8,300 nucleotides of DNA from Candidatus Acidiferrum typicum (GCA_002478115.1 DLMH01000156.1:1-8300), one strand, 5' to 3'; numbered from the stretch's first letter, positions 1 through 7,097 are shown. Numbers and translations: made by a program. The notes: generated by a model not told the origin, from the sequence alone.

Positions 1-780
1 CATTTAAGATACAGAAGACTAGCTCCCCTATGGTTCACCCAGCTTATCGACAATTTGCAATTTCGCGCTCTTCGACATGCGCTCGCGCTGGCAGCGGTCC
101 CGCCTGGAGCGCGGTTTCTGGATGTGGGTTGTGGGACCGGTCGTTGGGTCCGACGCTATGGAGAACTCGGATTTTCTGCTGTGGGCGTGGATGCGACGAT
201 CGGCATGCTTCAAATTGCACGCGCCCATGATACCGGAGCTCCCCTCACGACTGGACTAGCCCAAAGTTTGCCCTTTTCTGATGCTGCTTTCGATTGCTTA
301 TCGGACATCACCGTGGTCCAGCACATCCCTTACGAGGTTCAATCAAAGGCTCTCCAAGAGATGGTTCGCGTTCTCAAACCAGGGGGCCGAATGATATTGA
401 TGGAGGTAATCTGCGGAAAAGATCCGCATATTGGAAAAGATTCACACGTTTTTCCTCGAGAACCGGGGGATTGGATCAGTGAAGTCGAGCGTTGCGGAGC
501 CTCGTTAATCGAGTGGTTTGGTCAGGAATTTCTCCTTGCTGATCACCTCTTTGTCCGCTTAGCACAAACCTTATTCGGGCGAAACGGCCATCTCGTCAAA
601 CAAGTACAATCCACTTCCTACCATTCTTCATCGCGTGAATCTTCTGTCGCACATCGCGTCTATTGGCAACTCCGCCGTATTACCGTTCCTTTTTCGGTCT
701 GGGCCGAGCCTGCTGTAGCAAGAATTTGTCCCGCTTATTTAGCGACACATGGCATATTCGTGTTTCGAAAAGCACTGTGA
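1..780 (+). CDS. Class I SAM-dependent methyltransferase, 5' end outside window
   Basis: The frame is open from the first base to a TGA at 778-780, and the residues before the first possible start (a TTG at 55) already read like methyltransferase sequence (LAPLWFTQLIDN). The gene therefore most likely begins before the window. Counting from the TTG codon, motif I is FLDVGCGTG at residues 21-29 and binds SAM. The acidic end of strand 2 is GVD at 44-46. A VVQHI segment lies at 87-91 and the post-motif LKPGGRMILME at 107-117. This is the Methyltransf_11-type Rossmann fold. The C-terminal 120 residues are less conserved and probably shape the acceptor site. The product should be cytoplasmic and soluble; no membrane segment is seen. 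Given the sugar genes nearby, a glycan or glycolipid methyl acceptor is likely but not shown. The family call is secure; the substrate is unknown. Confidence 0.9.
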   Translation, partial: HLRYRRLAPLWFTQLIDNLQFRALRHALALAAVPPGARFLDVGCGTGRWVRRYGELGFSAVGVDATIGMLQIARAHDTGAPLTTGLAQSLPFSDAAFDCLSDITVVQHIPYEVQSKALQEMVRVLKPGGRMILMEVICGKDPHIGKDSHVFPREPGDWISEVERCGASLIEWFGQEFLLADHLFVRLAQTLFGRNGHLVKQVQSTSYHSSSRESSVAHRVYWQLRRITVPFSVWAEPAVARICPAYLATHGIFVFRKAL

Positions 781-1413
781 CCCGAACTTCTTTTGTTTGA
801 TCAGGTTCGCTACATCGATCCAAACGAGGATGCGGTCCTAGCTGAGTGCAACGACGCAAATGCAACTGAAAGCGACACCGGAATGCCTGGACAAGCGGCC
901 TTTCCTACCATCTTAGGAGTGTAGTGGATACCGCAGCGACTTCTGGTTTAGATGGGCTTGCAGCAATAAACGTTTCGAACTGAATCTCCGATCAGGACCG
1001 TGTTCCAACGGGTACAAATTGCCCGGAAATTTCGCTCAAGAATTTGGTCTCTCTACGACCTATGGATTACTCTACTGTCCAGAAGTTGTCTCTTGTCGAC
1101 TTGCGTGAGTTCGGACAACGGTTGTGGAGAGAACCGGTTGAAACGGGCAACCCAAGCATTAGGAATCCTCCCATGGACAGCGCCTGCATTTGGCGAAGAC
1201 TGAAAGTGAGTTGGTCGCGGGAAAAGAAAGTAGTTTTCAGTATTTTGCTTTAGTGTTTGCATTGCGGATGGATGTTTTTCATGTCGATTTTTTGGGTCAG
1301 TTTCGATCGATTGGTCTGAAGGTTCCCCGGACCACGGGCCAGTTGGTAAAAAGGGAAGTAGTTTGGGATACCATCACCTTTGGAGCAGTTTGCCTGCAGA
1401 TCGAGGAGGAGCG
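781..1413. other. Long stretch without a recognisable gene, upstream of the beta-helix gene
   Basis: These 633 bases separate two plus-strand genes. Short open frames exist in several registers, but none has a family motif or a convincing start. An AT-richer patch lies at about 1220-1300, just where a promoter for the next gene could be, but I found no clear -35/-10 pair. A scan by eye for GG-N10-GC (sigma-54 spacing) on the plus strand found nothing. A palindromic AACCGGTT occurs at 1132-1139. The tract could be a long regulated leader for the exported protein, or the eroded remains of a lost gene. Confidence 0.5.
1404..1409 (+). promoter_or_regulatory. Strong ribosome binding site fixing the start at 1414
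   Basis: AGGAGG lies four bases before ATG 1414. The frame is also open upstream to a TTG at 1363, but that start has no comparable site. Using it would put 17 mostly polar residues in front of the hydrophobic signal segment. The ATG at 1414 is therefore the preferred start. Confidence 0.8.
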
Positions 1414-3765
1414 ATGCTTAGAGAGTTTGCGCTTGGACTCATTATCACCGTTTCGCTGATTGGATCAATCCTCACTCAACATGGATGGGACGGATCTGGA
1501 ATCGGAGCGACGGTGACGCCTTTTCTTTCGACCAGCGCCCGGCGTCAGGCTGCTCCGTGGAATCTGGATCAGGGCGCAGCTAACAGCCTGTTGCCTATGC
1601 CCGAGGCGGGTAGCGCAAGGATTGAAATGCAGCAGAAGCGTGAGTCCGCGCCTAGTTTTCTTCCTTCGAAACTCCGTGACCAATACGAAAATGCCGGGAC
1701 TTACAGGATTGCTGAATCGGAAGATACTGCGGGGCAGAGTACTGTAACGCCGAGAATTCCCGAGACTATCGCAATCCGATATGTCGCGAATGGTGGCAGT
1801 GATGCAAATGACGGATTGTCATGGGGTACCGCCAAGCACACGATTTACGGGGCGTTAGTCTCTCTGCCGGGTGGCGGCACAAACACGGCCGGTAGCGGTA
1901 CAGTTTATGTTGGTCCCGCATCCTCGGCCAACCCCACGGCAGGGGCTGGTATCTGGCTCATGGCGTCAAGCGACCCAAACTATTCCAGTCCTCCTACGGG
2001 ATGGCTGAAGTGTAATGGTTGCGAGCTTAACATCATCGGTATTGCTAACTCGGCGGGTGGTCCGAACGGTCACAAGCCACGCGTCCAGTTGGTTGCTGGG
2101 AGCGGTACCGATAACTACCACCCTGCTATCTGGCTTTCTGGATTGCAACAACCTACCCAAATCGCCAACTTTGAGCTTCAGTATCCAGGCCGCGCCGTGG
2201 TGATTGGAGAGTGCTCGCCCGTTGGCTCGAAACATGATCGTACTGGAAGATGCGGTGTTTCCAGTCAGATTCTTGATAACATCGGTGCAATAATCAACCA
2301 AACAGCTACAACTGGCCCCTGCACGGACATCGTAAGCAATGTTTTCTGGCTCTGGATGCGTGACTATGGCTGCGCCGGGAATGCCTACACCGCCAAAGGT
2401 GGAATTACCGCCGACAACGCCGCTGCGATTTTAATTGATGCCTCGACAGGCGCAGGCAGCGGCCTCATCTACATAACAGACGTAAACCTCGCGGGCGGCG
2501 GTATCAAGGTAAAGCAAGGCTCGAATGGCCTGGGACTCTATGTAAAAAACGTATTCCAGGAAGGAAACTTTGTCAACGCGCTACCGCCCACTGTTTGGTT
2601 CACAGGCTGGTGTTCGTTCTGTGATGCCACCTTGGAGAACATTCAAGTAGGAGATGGTGGGTCGGGGGGGATGCCAAATATCGAGACTGATGCGTTGGTG
2701 AATGGCAACAACGGCCCGACGGTAATCAACAGCGGTGGTATTCAAGGTCCCGCTACGGTAATCAATCCTATCACGAACCTAACTAATATCCTTACGGTCA
2801 GTCCCACACAACAGGGACAAAGCGGGTTTTTCAATAGCTATGTGGTGGGCAGGACAGATGTAGCACGCCGAATCGCGGGACTAGTTCCCGCTCGCTTTTC
2901 CAACCACGGGCTTAGCAGTACGGCAAGTTGGTCATTTCCTCAAGGTTCTAGTGGCGTGACGTTTACACAAGGCTTAACCGACCCTTATGGCGGCACGGGT
3001 GCAGCGAGCGTAGCGTTCAGCTCATCCTCCCAGCAAATCGTTCAGATGGGTGGATTGGCTTACACACCCAACGCAGGAGATTGGGTCGTGCTAGGTATAT
3101 GGGGCAAGGGATTAGCGCAGAACAATAGCTTGAACACAAACTGTTGGGGGCAGCCCGTTCCAACCTTCAGTAAGTCCTTCCTTAATTCAGGGATGATTGT
3201 AGGCGACGGAAATTGGCAGTATCTATGGGTGGCTGAAAAGGTAGCCTCCGGCTCGGCTACTTATGTCTGCGCTGACGTTAATTTTACTAATACAGTTACA
3301 CCTACGCTCTACGGGCCAACGCTCTATGTCATTCCTTCTGGCACGCTCTCTGACAATGAAGTGCTGGAGTTCGTTTCTAGCATGAACTCGGTTGATCCCA
3401 GCTGCCAAGTTGGGCAGATTTGCAATGTCGCCGGGCATCCACTCGTCGTTTCATCTTACGGGACGTTGTCAAATTGCAGTTCAGTTGCGTCGCCAGCGAA
3501 GTGTGATTCCGCCCCAGCGGGTAGCTTTGTGCTGGGTGTTGGATCCACGGCTGCTAAAGTGAATACTACCGCCGTGACGGCGAATAGTCAGATTCTAATC
3601 ATCGAAGATTCGTCGCTTGGGGCCAAACTTGGCGTTTCTTGTAGTAAGACGACCGGTCGAACATACATGATCACCGACCGCGCCCCGGGGCACAGTTTTA
3701 CCGTCAGCTCCAGTTTTGCGCCAACAGACCACCCGGCATGTCTCTCTTTTCAGGTGCTGAACTGA
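1414..3765 (+). CDS. Exported right-handed beta-helix protein with CBM-like and C-terminal beta domains (783 aa)
   Basis: Starting at ATG 1414, the product has a hydrophobic N-terminus (residues 5-20, FALGLIITVSLIGSIL) that fits a signal peptide or membrane anchor, though no clear AxA cleavage site is seen. A low-complexity linker runs to about 120. A DUF1565/pectate-lyase-like opening follows (RYVANGGSDANDGLSWGTA, about 122-140), then a Gly/Asn-rich parallel beta-helix to about 460. Residues about 488-655 look like a jelly-roll carbohydrate-binding module (W506, FTQGLTDPYGGTGAASV). The last 95 or so residues (688-783) are a Ser/Thr-rich beta domain with VNTTAVTANSQI and SSLGAKLGVSC, a type I recall at the ends of surface proteins in Acidobacteriota. 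Sixteen cysteines, an even number, suit an oxidised compartment. Its place in a glycan locus suggests polysaccharide binding, lysis or display. I cannot assign catalytic residues, so enzymatic activity is unproven. Confidence 0.8.
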   Translation: MLREFALGLIITVSLIGSILTQHGWDGSGIGATVTPFLSTSARRQAAPWNLDQGAANSLLPMPEAGSARIEMQQKRESAPSFLPSKLRDQYENAGTYRIAESEDTAGQSTVTPRIPETIAIRYVANGGSDANDGLSWGTAKHTIYGALVSLPGGGTNTAGSGTVYVGPASSANPTAGAGIWLMASSDPNYSSPPTGWLKCNGCELNIIGIANSAGGPNGHKPRVQLVAGSGTDNYHPAIWLSGLQQPTQIANFELQYPGRAVVIGECSPVGSKHDRTGRCGVSSQILDNIGAIINQTATTGPCTDIVSNVFWLWMRDYGCAGNAYTAKGGITADNAAAILIDASTGAGSGLIYITDVNLAGGGIKVKQGSNGLGLYVKNVFQEGNFVNALPPTVWFTGWCSFCDATLENIQVGDGGSGGMPNIETDALVNGNNGPTVINSGGIQGPATVINPITNLTNILTVSPTQQGQSGFFNSYVVGRTDVARRIAGLVPARFSNHGLSSTASWSFPQGSSGVTFTQGLTDPYGGTGAASVAFSSSSQQIVQMGGLAYTPNAGDWVVLGIWGKGLAQNNSLNTNCWGQPVPTFSKSFLNSGMIVGDGNWQYLWVAEKVASGSATYVCADVNFTNTVTPTLYGPTLYVIPSGTLSDNEVLEFVSSMNSVDPSCQVGQICNVAGHPLVVSSYGTLSNCSSVASPAKCDSAPAGSFVLGVGSTAAKVNTTAVTANSQILIIEDSSLGAKLGVSCSKTTGRTYMITDRAPGHSFTVSSSFAPTDHPACLSFQVLN

Positions 3766-3785
3766 GCTCAGCCTCAAATTGCTTT

Positions 3786-3832
3786 CTTGGTGACCGGCGG
3801 TAATGGATACGCCGAACTCGGGGTCCACCAAG
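3786..3832. terminator. Nested inverted repeat between two convergent genes, possible bidirectional terminator
   Basis: CTTGGTGACC at 3786-3795 can pair with GGT and CACCAAG at 3822-3832, with one bulged C at 3825. Inside it, GGCG (3796-3799) pairs with CGCC (3810-3813). The element sits 20 bases after the beta-helix stop and about 110 bases past the FkbM stop, a usual place for a shared terminator. No T-tract follows on either strand, so it is not a standard intrinsic terminator; it may only stabilise 3' ends. Confidence 0.35.
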
Positions 3833-3941
3833 GCAAGTCAAGGAACTGACCAGATCAAAGCCTTTTGTTTCGCTCATTTCAGCAATTGGCTATTTGGCAG
3901 ATGAGCGCGGCTTCAGGAGTATCAAAGTCGATGGTTCCGGC

Positions 3942-4751
3942 CTAAGAGCCTTCAGTGGATTTGAAACAGTCCATGTTATTCCGAAACACAGAATTTGAAC
4001 GTATATATGTGAAGTCGCGGCTCTCGATAGCCTTGATAATTCGCGAATAGTCGACCAGCGGAGGATGAAACTCGATAATAATTGCATTTGTACGATCTAG
4101 CCAGTCCAGGGGACCGTCAAACAATTGTTGCTCGCCACCTTCAATATCAATCTTGACTAACCCAAGCCTTGGGCATTCAGACTTTTCTAAGATCATGTCG
4201 ACAGTGATCATCGCCACTGGCACACCCTTCTCGGATAGTCTTCCTAGATTAGAAATTTTGCTGGACTCGAATCTTGCTGTTCCTTCGTGGGGCCCGATCG
4301 CAGCTTCGAGTACTTCACTTTCGATTGCATTGAGCTCTAGATTTCGCCGCGCTAGCATGGCATTGTTGCAATCAGGCTCGACTGCGATCACTCGCTCGAT
4401 TGGGTATCTTTTGGCCAGCCATACGCTTGTTAGTCCGATATTTGCTCCCAGATCGAGAAGTGTTCCGGATGGATCTTCAAAAGGCAAGCGGTAGGCTTCA
4501 TCAAACCATACCTCACGAATGCTGTGCAGGTCACCCTTGTTCAGCCGGTAGCAGAGCTGGACACCTTCCTGAAATCGAATTTGTCGAATCCGGCCGACTC
4601 GGTTCAAAGGGGATATCAGCAAGAAGCGAGACAGAGCAAAATCAAGACCTAACTGTAGCGCTGACTGTGGATCAGCACAGAGTCTGGCACAAGCGCGCCA
4701 TTCTCGGATGAGAGCGGGAATTACCGACGCGAATCTCTTCAGTCGCTGCAT
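3942..4751 (-). CDS. FkbM-family SAM-dependent methyltransferase (269 aa)
   Basis: This is a methyltransferase of the FkbM/Methyltransf_21 family, often found in O-antigen, capsule and glycolipid loci, where members methylate sugar hydroxyls. Visible motifs are the SAM-binding LDLGANIGLTS (residues 99-109), VEPD at the end of strand 2 (124-127), the hallmark VKIDIEGGE (199-207) and IEFH (226-229). The first 90 residues are family-variable (RFQEGVQLCYRLNKGD region). The length is normal for the family and the ORF is intact, ending in TAG. The ATG at 4751 has no clear Shine-Dalgarno; no better start is apparent. It is transcribed towards the beta-helix gene and away from the flippase remnant, so it has its own promoter or once belonged to a longer minus-strand unit. 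The acceptor is unknown. Confidence 0.92.
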   Translation of the reverse strand: MQRLKRFASVIPALIREWRACARLCADPQSALQLGLDFALSRFLLISPLNRVGRIRQIRFQEGVQLCYRLNKGDLHSIREVWFDEAYRLPFEDPSGTLLDLGANIGLTSVWLAKRYPIERVIAVEPDCNNAMLARRNLELNAIESEVLEAAIGPHEGTARFESSKISNLGRLSEKGVPVAMITVDMILEKSECPRLGLVKIDIEGGEQQLFDGPLDWLDRTNAIIIEFHPPLVDYSRIIKAIESRDFTYIRSNSVFRNNMDCFKSTEGS

Positions 4752-5055
4752 CTGTTTGGGTTCCAGTTACAAATCACGTTTTGCAATAGTCTGTACCCAA
4801 ATTGTCACCAAAAGTGGCGCAAAACTAACAAAACCTGAGCAATTCCACAAAACAGAAATTCCTCCGCCGGCTGGCAAAGGGATTTAGTTGATTTCTCTCC
4901 CAGAGTGCCAAACAGTGATTTATTTCTTCAAGGCCCCCGGTTTCAACCGGTCACCCACTTGTCCGCTTTTAATTCTAGCGCATTAGGCAAGTTAGCGACC
5001 AATCTGTGACACTCTCGGTGCCGATTGCTGCAGTTCGCCGCGGAATGTAACTGTA
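4752..5055. other. Intergenic stretch upstream of the FkbM gene and the flippase remnant
   Basis: This AT-richer segment separates divergent reading frames and should hold the FkbM promoter. In FkbM orientation a GTGACA at 4800-4805 resembles a -35 box, but no good -10 sits at the right distance. A GG/GC pair at 4781-4800 resembles a sigma-54 site but its spacing is one base too long. A small palindrome, CCGGTT-TC-AACCGG, lies at 4937-4950. No gene is recognisable. Confidence 0.4.
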
Positions 5056-5334
5056 ATGTCACCATTCCCTAGGAGTTTCTCGGAATTGGTTCGTTCTCGC
5101 AGGACCGAACGACTAGGACAATTCAGCGCCTTATATGCGTATGTAACATTGTTTCCTTTGATGGCATCCTTGGGAATTGAGTCCGTGCTCACTCGCGGAG
5201 CGGTTCGAGACCGCTGGAACGCGGGAAGCATTGTGACGTCCGGGATCACGCTCTGCGGTCTGTTTGCTGGGAGCTTCGACATCAAGTGCTGCAACGGGAC
5301 GGTCGGCGGCGTCAGAGTTGTCGTTCATCGATGA
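5056..5334 (+). pseudogene. Remnant of a polysaccharide flippase (Wzx/MOP superfamily) gene
   Basis: The frame from ATG 5056 encodes 92 residues. The middle part, about residues 21-75, reads like an early region of a Wzx-type flippase: LGQFSALYAYVTLFPLMASLGIES, then VLTRGAVRDR, then a second hydrophobic stretch GSIVTSGITLCGLFAGSF. In intact proteins this follows transmembrane helix 1 and is followed by ten or more helices in a protein of over 400 residues. Here no hydrophobic first helix precedes it, and after about 5280 the frame turns polar and stops. The other two plus frames to 5446 show no continuation. The gene is thus truncated at both ends and cannot make a working transporter. The family call rests on a short motif region recognised from memory. 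Confidence 0.55.
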
Positions 5335-5645
5335 ACTTACAGATTCATCATGTAGAACCTCGAGCAAACTCGGCGTAGACGAGCTTTACAACTTAACCAC
5401 TCTAAGCCCTGGCTGTCACGGCCCGCAGCGTGGAAAAGCAGGTTAGGGGGCTTGAGATCCGGTACTCATCACTCTTATTTGTTCGCCCGCCGTGACCTAG
5501 TTATGGTGGGAAGGTGTCTCTCGCGAGAAACTGCGTTGCGGTTTGGTGAGCTCTGAGTTTGCTGGGGTACGATTTGATCGGCAACAAGATTATGAATCCT
5601 CCTGTCTCCGATCCCCACAAGAGACAGACGGGAAAAAACCTGGGG
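5335..5645. other. Apparently non-coding stretch between the flippase remnant and the glycosyltransferase gene
   Basis: I see no family motif in any frame over these 311 bases. The short frame at 5264-5446 and the minus-strand frame that runs out of the glycosyltransferase region look like chance. The stretch carries an inverted repeat at 5602-5627. Since the left neighbour is a broken gene, the tract probably marks a deletion or recombination junction. Confidence 0.45.
5602..5627. repeat. Hairpin with 7-bp arms downstream of the glycosyltransferase gene
   Basis: CTGTCTC (5602-5608) and GAGACAG (5621-5627) form a perfect 7-bp stem around a 12-base loop, about 20 bases beyond the glycosyltransferase stop. 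A T-run (5632-5637 as A on the plus strand) precedes the stem in the transcript rather than following it, so this is not a standard intrinsic terminator. Read on the minus strand, the sequence begins CTGTCTCTTG and resembles the inside end of IS50 (14 of 19 bases as I recall it). That may be coincidence. Confidence 0.4.
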
Positions 5646-6731
5646 CTAGCGAGTGTTAAGGAGAGCGCTGAAGCGAGCAGCGATGGCGGGCCAGGCAAAG
5701 TGGGTTTTGTAGGCGACACGACTGCGAGCGGCAAGATCCATGCGATAGGTAGCATCAGAAAGGACTCGAACCAAGACGGCATTAAGATCATCAGATTGGT
5801 CGGGTGAAACGAGGACCACGCCGGCATCGGTAATAGGCGCGGCGGTTGCGGAGCCAGCGTAGGCAATAACGGGAAGGCCGCAAGCGATGCCTGCAATGGC
5901 GCTGCTGCGGCGCGAAGAGATGGGGCCGCGAACAAAGAGAAGAACGTCGCAGACGGAAAGCTTCTGCACAACTTGAGAGGGTTCTACGACGCCTTCCACC
6001 GATAGTTCCACAGGCAAATCGCGAAGCCCTTCTCGGAGTTCGGTTTCACGAAGCTCGGCGTGGCGACCGAAAATGGATAGGCGCACTTTTCCAAGCTTCT
6101 GCGCGGCATAGCGAGCTGCCGCGAGGATGATTTGGGTTTCGCGGGCGCCGGATTCGCCGCCAGTAATGCTGAAGACACCAATTGTGGGCACAGGGTCCTG
6201 CTGGGAAGACGCTGGGGGCACCGGTGGAATCGGCAAGTTGGGACCGACGGGGACGAATACAGCATTCGGCGGGGCAGCGGTCAGCCAGGAAAGTCTTTCC
6301 GGCGGAACCGTAAAGACGGTGAGATCGGCAAGAGCGAGCGAGCGGCGCATGGTGCAAACCTGGTCGAAACGCCGAACAGAATCGATCAGGCGGGTGCCTG
6401 GGTACGGCTCGACATCGTGAAAGACGATGCCCGCGCGGGCGCCGGCAGATTTCAGAATCTTCAGCGCGCGGAGAACTTTTTGCGGGAAGCCCCGTGCGGA
6501 CCAAGCGAGGGCAGTGTATTGGACCAGCACCCAGGTGTCGCGCCATTGGGTGGCCTGGAACCGTAACGCCTGAAGCGCGACTGGCCAGCCGTGAATATCC
6601 CAGGACACGCGCCGGATTTCCAGTTGAATATCGTGAGCTTGGAGAGCGGAGGCAAGATAACGGCAGTACTCCTCAACCGCGTCGGTAGGTTCGTCTTTGC
6701 GGCCGAGCAGCGCGATGCAAGGAATGGTCAA
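5646..6731 (-). CDS. Glycosyltransferase, GT-B fold, GT4-like (361 aa, TTG start)
   Basis: A cytoplasmic GT-B glycosyltransferase that probably moves a sugar from a nucleotide donor to a lipid-linked glycan. From the TTG at 6731 the N-terminal Rossmann domain contains PCIALLGRKDEPTDAVEEYCRYL (residues 3-25) and FHDVEPYPG (104-112). The C-terminal donor domain starts near GVFSITGG (185-192) and includes CDVLLFVRGPISSRRSSA (261-278) and GLPVIAY (285-291), the usual position of donor-site contacts. The frame extends upstream to a GTG at 6815, but the TTG is preferred. GGGAG lies nine bases upstream (6741-6745), the recognisable fold begins immediately after it, and it overlaps the stop of the SGNH remnant as TTGA. 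The extra 28 residues are Arg-rich and unlike a glycosyltransferase. The family call is firm; donor and linkage are unknown. Confidence 0.85.
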   Translation of the reverse strand: MTIPCIALLGRKDEPTDAVEEYCRYLASALQAHDIQLEIRRVSWDIHGWPVALQALRFQATQWRDTWVLVQYTALAWSARGFPQKVLRALKILKSAGARAGIVFHDVEPYPGTRLIDSVRRFDQVCTMRRSLALADLTVFTVPPERLSWLTAAPPNAVFVPVGPNLPIPPVPPASSQQDPVPTIGVFSITGGESGARETQIILAAARYAAQKLGKVRLSIFGRHAELRETELREGLRDLPVELSVEGVVEPSQVVQKLSVCDVLLFVRGPISSRRSSAIAGIACGLPVIAYAGSATAAPITDAGVVLVSPDQSDDLNAVLVRVLSDATYRMDLAARSRVAYKTHFAWPAIAARFSALLNTR

Positions 6732-6967
6732 GGGCGAGAACTCCCATGCGCGAAAGCCGCCGCGGAATGTGCCGAGAGATTTGCGGTGTCGGGGCCGAGC
6801 AGGATGCCGAGACACTGGCTGAATTGCGCCGCGCCATGGGCGGAAAGATGGAGCGGGTCATCGAAAAGCGAATAGTCCTGAATCAGAAACCAACGGGCGC
6901 ACTGTCTCTTTAGGCCATGCGCTAGCCCTACCTTTGAGCAAGACTGCCTTTCAATCCTTGCTTCCAT
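6728..6967 (-). pseudogene. 3' remnant of an SGNH hydrolase / O-acyltransferase-like gene
   Basis: The frame ending in TGA at 6728-6730 encodes FLIQDYSLFDDPLHLSAHGAAQFSQCLG. DPLH (D37, H40 of the 79-codon frame) matches the C-terminal Asp-x-x-His catalytic block of SGNH/GDSL hydrolases, followed by the typical G..FS..L helix. Upstream of about 6900 the similarity ends, and the frame closes at a TAG at 6986-6988, so the Ser (GDS) and oxyanion blocks are missing. An intact protein would need roughly 200-350 residues. Such proteins in glycan loci often add or remove acetyl groups, sometimes with an MBOAT partner. The remnant keeps its four-base stop/start overlap with the glycosyltransferase, showing that the two were once a translationally coupled pair. 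It is unlikely to be functional, but its translation could still feed the downstream start. Confidence 0.55.
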
Positions 6968-7097
6968 ACTCTTCTCACTCTTCGTCTAATTCTGGCTTTC
7001 TCGTAAGCTCCACACTCATGATTCACCCAAGTTTCTCCGCCTCCTCGTTCTGGATGGGATGAACCCAAGACTCAATTCCTGCAGTCTAGCTCCGCTC

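Noticed and set aside
1190..1459. Plus-strand frame of 89 codons before the beta-helix gene
   Set aside because: Overlaps the start and ribosome binding site of the real gene in another frame and shows no recognisable family.
4781..4800. Possible sigma-54 promoter upstream of the FkbM gene
   Set aside because: The GG and GC elements are 11 bases apart rather than 10, and the bases around GG do not match TGGCA.
5602..5627. Sequencing-adapter (Nextera mosaic end) contamination at CTGTCTCTT
   Set aside because: Only the first nine bases match the mosaic end contiguously and the rest diverges, so leftover adapter is unlikely.
5501..5971. Minus-strand open frame of 156 codons overlapping the glycosyltransferase end
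   Set aside because: Out-of-frame shadow of the glycosyltransferase; Pro/Leu/Ser-rich translation with no motif; runs on only because the non-coding tract lacks a stop in that frame.
6132..6566. Plus-strand open frame of 144 codons opposite the glycosyltransferase
   Set aside because: Antisense to a supported gene, Arg/Gly-rich low-information translation, no motif.
6732..6815. Longer glycosyltransferase starting at GTG 6815
   Set aside because: The extra residues are Arg-rich, overlap the SGNH remnant frame out of register, and the TTG at 6731 has a better ribosome binding site and the stop/start overlap.
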